This document shows positions 7,421-10,909 of a stretch of 10,909 nt of DNA, piece after piece (position 1 is the first letter of the stretch; each line of letters opens with the position of its first letter). Under the pieces are notes generated by a model. The model saw only the letters and a list, made by a program, of their open reading frames with translations. It was not told the origin of the DNA and ran no database searches. Origin of the DNA: Pseudomonas sp. (GTDB lineage: Bacteria > Pseudomonadota > Gammaproteobacteria > Pseudomonadales > Pseudomonadaceae); NCBI GenBank assembly GCA_003525045.1, contig DQGF01000556.1, forward strand, positions 1 to 10,909, read 5' to 3'. Made by a program: the position numbers and the translations under genes.

Positions 7421-7784
7421 CACTCAGCTGAACCACACCATCGTCTGGTGCCGCGACAAGCAGATATCGGCCAACTACCTGACCGACATTCTCGGCTTGC
7501 CCAGCCCCGAACCTTTCGGCCCGATGTTGATCGTCAAACTCGACAACGGCGTGTCGCTGGATTTCTACAACAATGACCCGCCGATCGCTTCCCAGCACTA
7601 TGCGTTTTTGATCGGTGACGACGATTTCGATGCAGCCTTCGCCCGTCTGCAAGCACTAAAACAATCCTGGTGGGCCGATCCTGGCAAGCAGCGACCGAAC
7701 GAAATCAACGACTATGGCTGTGGCCGACGGGTTTACTTCGATGACCCGGACGGGCACCTGCTGGAGATTTTCACCAGTGAGTGA
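7416..7784 (+). CDS. VOC family (glyoxalase/dioxygenase-fold) protein
   Basis: The 122-residue protein is a single-chain pair of beta-alpha-beta-beta-beta units of the vicinal oxygen chelate fold. Candidate metal ligands are His7 (LNHTIVWCRD), His61 (ASQHYAFLIG) and Glu117 (GHLLEIFT), the usual positions for this fold. The motif FDDPDGHLLEIF near the end is the family hallmark. It should be cytosolic and act as a dimer. The reaction cannot be read from sequence: resistance-type, lyase and isomerase members look alike. The start at 7416 has AAGGAGG eight bases upstream; the frame is open to 7350, but that extension overlaps the GNAT end. It converges on the TauE/SafE gene with only 19 bases between the stops. 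It may be translated from the GNAT transcript, subject to the hairpin at its start. Confidence 0.9.
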   Translation: MSTQLNHTIVWCRDKQISANYLTDILGLPSPEPFGPMLIVKLDNGVSLDFYNNDPPIASQHYAFLIGDDDFDAAFARLQALKQSWWADPGKQRPNEINDYGCGRRVYFDDPDGHLLEIFTSE

Positions 7785-7803
7785 CTGAGGCCTGCGGCGA
7801 AAA

Positions 7804-8589
7804 TCAGAACGCCAGTTTATAGCCGATCAGCACCAGCATCGTGGCCAGGCAAGGACGCAGCACCTCATCGGAGATGCGGCCCGTCAGGTGACTGCCCAGG
7901 TAAATGCCTGGCAGCGACCCGACCAGCAAGTAGCCCAGCACATGCCAGTCCATATTGCCCATGCTTGCGTGGCCGAGGCCGGCGACCAGGGTCAGCGGTA
8001 CGGCGTGGGCGATCTCCGTGCCCACCAGCTGGCGGGTCGGCAGCAGCGGATAAAGAATGAATAGCGCCACGGTACCCAGGGCGCCAGCACCGATGGAGGT
8101 CAGGGCGACCATGGTGCCGAGCACCAGGCCGGTAATCAAGGTCAGCACATTCAGGCGGGAGCCGCTGGGGTTGTAGTTGCCGCCAGCCCTTGTGTGAGCG
8201 AAATCGAGCAGGCGTCTCTTGAAGAAAATCGCCAGTGCCGTGGCAAACAGTACAAAGCCCAAGGCCTGTTTGATGACGGCGTTCATGGCATCGGGGGATG
8301 TATGCAGTGTGCTTAGAAACCACAGTGTCATCAGCACCGCCGGCACACTGCCGAGGGTCAGCCAACCCGTGATCGCCCAATCGATGTTCTTGTTCTTTTT
8401 GTGAACCAGAACGCCGCTGGATTTGGTGATGGCGGCGTACAGAAGATCCGTGCCCACCGCCGTCGCCGGATTGATGCCGAACCACAGCAGGATCGGCGTC
8501 ATCAATGAGCCGCCGCCCACGCCGGTCATGCCGACGATGAAACCCACCACTAAACCTGCAATAACCAACCCGAAGTTAACGAAATCCAT
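7804..8589 (-). CDS. TauE/SafE family permease (probable sulfite/organosulfonate exporter)
   Basis: The 261-residue protein has about eight transmembrane helices in two repeats, as in the TauE/SafE family (PF01925). The first repeat starts MDFVNFGLVIAGLVVGFIVG followed by MTGVGGGSLMTPILLWFGI, where GVGGGSLMTP is the family signature. The second has GLVLGTMVALTSIGAGALGT and ends GISDEVLR-like with LATMLVLIGYKLAF. Members export sulfite, sulfoacetate or related anions, but the substrate of this one is not identifiable. The start at 8589 was chosen at the M before the first helix; the frame remains open to 8781, but that extension reads REP sequence (LAKAVCQSTVVSTDTPPSRA) and is an artefact. The Shine-Dalgarno here is weak (GGGCG about eight bases upstream). 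It is a single-gene unit, convergent with the VOC gene. Confidence 0.9.
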   Translation of the reverse strand: MDFVNFGLVIAGLVVGFIVGMTGVGGGSLMTPILLWFGINPATAVGTDLLYAAITKSSGVLVHKKNKNIDWAITGWLTLGSVPAVLMTLWFLSTLHTSPDAMNAVIKQALGFVLFATALAIFFKRRLLDFAHTRAGGNYNPSGSRLNVLTLITGLVLGTMVALTSIGAGALGTVALFILYPLLPTRQLVGTEIAHAVPLTLVAGLGHASMGNMDWHVLGYLLVGSLPGIYLGSHLTGRISDEVLRPCLATMLVLIGYKLAF

Positions 8590-8704
8590 TAACACGCCCA
8601 CAAAAAACACATGAAAAAACTGGCCCGCAGCATAGCGATTTTTCTTATAACCACTTATATCGATGCGGTCTATCGTTATGCCCGATCTACATGCGCTGAT
8701 CGCT

Positions 8705-8794
8705 GTAGGAGCGAAGCTTGCTCGCGAAGGCGGTGTGTCAGTTGATACAACTGTCGACTGACACACCGCCTTCGCGAGCAAGCTCCGCTCCTAC
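8705..8794. repeat. Near-perfect inverted REP pair (90 bases)
   Basis: A forward REP and an inverted REP form a 38-bp stem (8705-8742 with 8757-8794) with one mismatch in 38 pairs and a 14-base loop. The stem continues past the REP core through the linker ggcggtgtgtcagt, which also occurs at 6031-6044. It lies 15 bases after the bauR stop and may serve as its terminator or transcript stabiliser; no T run follows. Confidence 0.9.
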
Positions 8795-8809
8795 ATTGCA
8801 TGTTGTTTC

Positions 8810-9730
8810 TTAGCGCGTCGCGGCCAGGCTCTCAAGGAAGCTTTCCAGCACCAAATGCGGGCGACGGCCCTTGCGTGTGACCGACGCAAGGCTCAGATCA
8901 TAGAAACGCGCTGTCGGTTTCAACGCACGCAAGCGACCTTGTTGCACCCAAAGACTGGCGTAGTGGTCCGGCAGGTAACCGATGTAGCGACCGGTCAGGA
9001 TCAGGAACGCCATGCCTTCCCGGTCGGATGCACTGGCGGTGCAATTGAGCGCCTGATAATGAGCCTGGATCTCGGCCGGTAAACGGAAGGTCGGGGCGAT
9101 GGCGTCCTGGCTGTTGAGGCGCTCGTCGTCCAATTGTTTGTCGTCGACATAAAACAACGGATGTCCGACCGCGCAATACAGCAGCGAACGTTCACTGTAG
9201 AGCGGCTGGTATTCCAACCCCGACAGCGCGCTTGCCTGCGGCACCACGCCGACATGCAAGCGACCGTCGAGTACACCTTGTTCGACTTCGTTGGGCGCGA
9301 TCATGCGGATCTGAATCTGCACATCCGGGCCCCGTTCTTTCAGTTGCGCCAGGGCGTGGGTGATGCGCATGTGAGGGAGAGTGACCAGGTTATCGGTCAG
9401 GCCGATGGTCAACTCGCCGCGCAAGTGTTGGTGCAGACCGTTGACCTCGGTACGGAAACTTTCCAGTGCGCTTAATAGCTGCAAGGCCGACTGGTAAACC
9501 TCGCGACCTTCTTCGGTCAGGGAAAACCCGGCGCGACCGCGTTGGCACAGGCGCAGGCCGAGACGCTGTTCCAGGTCGCTCATCTGCTGGCTGATGGCCG
9601 AACGGCCGATCCCCAATACCGATTCCGCCGCGGAGAAGCCGCCGCATTCGACCACACTGCGAAAAATCCTCAGCAGGCGGATATCAAAATCACTGACTTG
9701 CGCCAGCGGATCGGGGCGACGGCTGCTCAT
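8810..9730 (-). CDS. bauR: LysR-type regulator, probable BauR (beta-alanine catabolism)
   Basis: The 306-residue protein is a LysR-type regulator. A short tail (MSSRRPDPLAQV) precedes the winged helix-turn-helix at about residues 14-73 (FDIRLLRIFRSVVECGGFSA, then GIGRSAISQQMSDLEQRLGL and FSLTEEGREVYQSA). The effector domain follows from about residue 105 (GELTIGLTDNLVTLPHMRIT). Length and layout are normal. The identification rests on context: it is divergent from bauA, as is the characterised BauR of Pseudomonas aeruginosa, which activates the bauABCD operon for beta-alanine use. The start at 9730 has no clear Shine-Dalgarno, although the first residues agree with a short LTTR tail. A REP inverted pair closes the gene. 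Confidence 0.88.
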   Translation of the reverse strand: MSSRRPDPLAQVSDFDIRLLRIFRSVVECGGFSAAESVLGIGRSAISQQMSDLEQRLGLRLCQRGRAGFSLTEEGREVYQSALQLLSALESFRTEVNGLHQHLRGELTIGLTDNLVTLPHMRITHALAQLKERGPDVQIQIRMIAPNEVEQGVLDGRLHVGVVPQASALSGLEYQPLYSERSLLYCAVGHPLFYVDDKQLDDERLNSQDAIAPTFRLPAEIQAHYQALNCTASASDREGMAFLILTGRYIGYLPDHYASLWVQQGRLRALKPTARFYDLSLASVTRKGRRPHLVLESFLESLAATR

Positions 9731-9854
9731 AGTTTAGTGGTGGCCTGACTGAACGTTAGAAGAGTTGGATTTCACCGACTTTATCCCCGTGGCAATTTAG
9801 CTGCAAGAACGCTGTTGATCTCTATGCCGCTTATTGTCCTGCGAGGTTTTGCCC
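9731..9854. promoter_or_regulatory. Divergent bauR-bauA control region
   Basis: This 124-base gap must hold both promoters. AGTTGG (9763-9768) and CCGACT (9775-9780) form an imperfect dyad, five of six pairs, that could be a BauR site. TGGCAatttagcTGCA (9790-9805) has the GG-N10-GC spacing of a sigma-54 promoter, about 50 bases before ATG 9855. Sigma-54 control would be unexpected with a LysR activator, so this is tentative. Confidence 0.4.
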
Positions 9855-10909
9855 ATGAACTTGCCCGAAAACGCCCCGTCTTCCCTGGCCAGCCAGCTCA
9901 AGCTCGATGCTCACTGGATGCCCTACACCGCCAACCGTAATTTCCAGCGCGATCCGCGTTTGATCGTGGGCGCAGAAGGCAGCTGGCTGATCGACGACAA
10001 GGGCCGCAAAGTCTATGACTCGCTGTCCGGTCTGTGGACCTGCGGCGCTGGGCACACCCGCAAGGAAATCCAGGAAGCGGTCGCCAAGCAGCTGGGCACC
10101 CTCGATTATTCGCCAGGCTTTCAGTACGGCCACCCACTGTCCTTCCAGTTGGCTGAAAAGATCACTGACCTGACCCCTGGCAATCTGAACCACGTGTTCT
10201 TCACCGACTCGGGTTCCGAGTGCGCTGACACCGCGGTGAAGATGGTGCGCGCCTACTGGCGCCTGAAAGGCCAGGCGACCAAGACCAAGATGATCGGCCG
10301 TGCCCGTGGCTACCACGGTGTGAACATCGCCGGCACCAGCCTCGGTGGCGTCAACGGCAACCGCAAAATGTTCGGTCAGGCGATGATGGACGTCGATCAC
10401 CTGCCGCACACCTTACTGGCGAGCAATGCCTATTCCCGTGGCATGCCGAAAGAGGGCGGTATCGCCCTGGCCGATGAACTGCTCAAGTTGATCGAGCTGC
10501 ACGACGCTTCGAACATCGCTGCAGTATTCGTCGAGCCAATGGCCGGTTCCGCGGGTGTACTGGTTCCGCCACAGGGTTACCTCAAGCGTCTGCGCGAGAT
10601 CTGCGATCAACACAACATTCTGCTGGTGTTCGACGAAGTGATCACCGGTTTCGGCCGTACCGGTTCGATGTTCGGCGCTGACAGCTTCGGCGTGACCCCT
10701 GACTTGATGTGCATCGCCAAACAAGTCACCAACGGCGCGATTCCGATGGGTGCAGTGATTGCCAGTTCCGAGATCTATCAGACCTTCATGAACCAGGCGA
10801 CGCCTGAGTACGCGGTGGAATTCCCGCACGGTTATACCTATTCCGCGCACCCGGTGGCTTGCGCCGCGGGTCTGGCAGCACTCGACCTGCTGCAAAAGGA
10901 AAACCTGGT
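9855..10909 (+). CDS. bauA: Beta-alanine:pyruvate transaminase (partial, runs off the window)
   Basis: The visible 351 codons encode most of a class III PLP-dependent aminotransferase; the usual length is about 450 residues, so the C-terminus is cut off by the window end. It starts MNLPENAPSSLASQLKLDAH, continues WMPYTANRNFQRDPR and has the family blocks SLSGLWTCGAGHTRKEI, FFTDSGSECADTAVKM (cofactor phosphate site), RGYHGVNIAGTSLGG, VFDEVITGFGRTGSMFG (the Asp that contacts the pyridine nitrogen) and IAKQVTNGAIPMGAV, in which Lys289 should bind PLP. The C-terminal YAVEFPHGYTYSAHPVACAA is also conserved. It converts beta-alanine and pyruvate to malonate semialdehyde and alanine in the cytosol. 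ATG 9855 has GAGG eight bases upstream. In P. aeruginosa, bauB, bauC and bauD follow; those would lie beyond this window. Confidence 0.93.
   Translation, partial: MNLPENAPSSLASQLKLDAHWMPYTANRNFQRDPRLIVGAEGSWLIDDKGRKVYDSLSGLWTCGAGHTRKEIQEAVAKQLGTLDYSPGFQYGHPLSFQLAEKITDLTPGNLNHVFFTDSGSECADTAVKMVRAYWRLKGQATKTKMIGRARGYHGVNIAGTSLGGVNGNRKMFGQAMMDVDHLPHTLLASNAYSRGMPKEGGIALADELLKLIELHDASNIAAVFVEPMAGSAGVLVPPQGYLKRLREICDQHNILLVFDEVITGFGRTGSMFGADSFGVTPDLMCIAKQVTNGAIPMGAVIASSEIYQTFMNQATPEYAVEFPHGYTYSAHPVACAAGLAALDLLQKENL

Noticed and set aside
8590..8781. 64-residue N-terminal extension of the TauE/SafE permease
   Set aside because: It translates REP sequence and intergenic DNA, and the family's first helix begins right after the M at 8589.
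9831..10895. Two long minus-strand reading frames (9831-10409 and 10413-10895)
   Set aside because: Both are antisense to bauA, which carries complete aminotransferase motifs.

Overview
The window looks like chromosomal DNA of a fluorescent-group Pseudomonas. Three things point there: the many REP elements of the family tgtaggagcgag...gcccgcgaa, the GC-rich codon use, and the gene pair at the right edge, which matches the bauR-bauA beta-alanine locus. No tRNA, rRNA, CRISPR array, transposase or integrase was seen.

Layout. Positions 1-313 hold two REP units with a duplicated linker and leader sequence. Two small hypothetical genes follow on the plus strand (314-508 and 609-791). An AI-2E family membrane transporter (788-1849) and a LysR-type regulator (2054-2917) lie on the minus strand. 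From 2918 to about 5930 is a patchwork in which broken genes outnumber whole ones: a 5'-truncated EamA transporter (2929-3510), a REP pair, a small acidic disordered protein with its own terminator (3691-3921), a decayed ampR relic (4045-4351), an intact class C beta-lactamase ampC (4378-5532), and the C-terminal piece of an AAA/OLD-like ATPase (5576-5923). A REP cluster (5934-6087) closes this stretch. To the right come a secreted DUF4174 protein (6120-6668, minus), a GNAT acetyltransferase (6902-7369) followed closely by a small VOC/glyoxalase-fold protein (7416-7784), a convergent TauE/SafE-type permease (7804-8589, minus), a 90-base REP inverted pair, bauR (8810-9730, minus) and divergently bauA (9855 to the window end, partial).

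How the genes relate. bauR-bauA is a regulator-target pair for beta-alanine catabolism. The LysR gene at 2054-2917 and the EamA remnant look like a former divergent regulator-exporter pair in which the exporter lost its front half. ampR-ampC is the mirror case: the regulator lost its DNA-binding half and the enzyme survived. In both pairs the shared control region between the genes is gone. The other genes are ordinary single-gene or two-gene units.

I did not find a convincing new multi-gene system. The points most worth a second look are the ampR relic with a visible +1 frameshift beside intact ampC, the decay patchwork as a whole, the orphan ATPase tail, a 10-bp hairpin covering the start of the VOC gene, and a cluster of GGTCA half-sites in one intergenic region.
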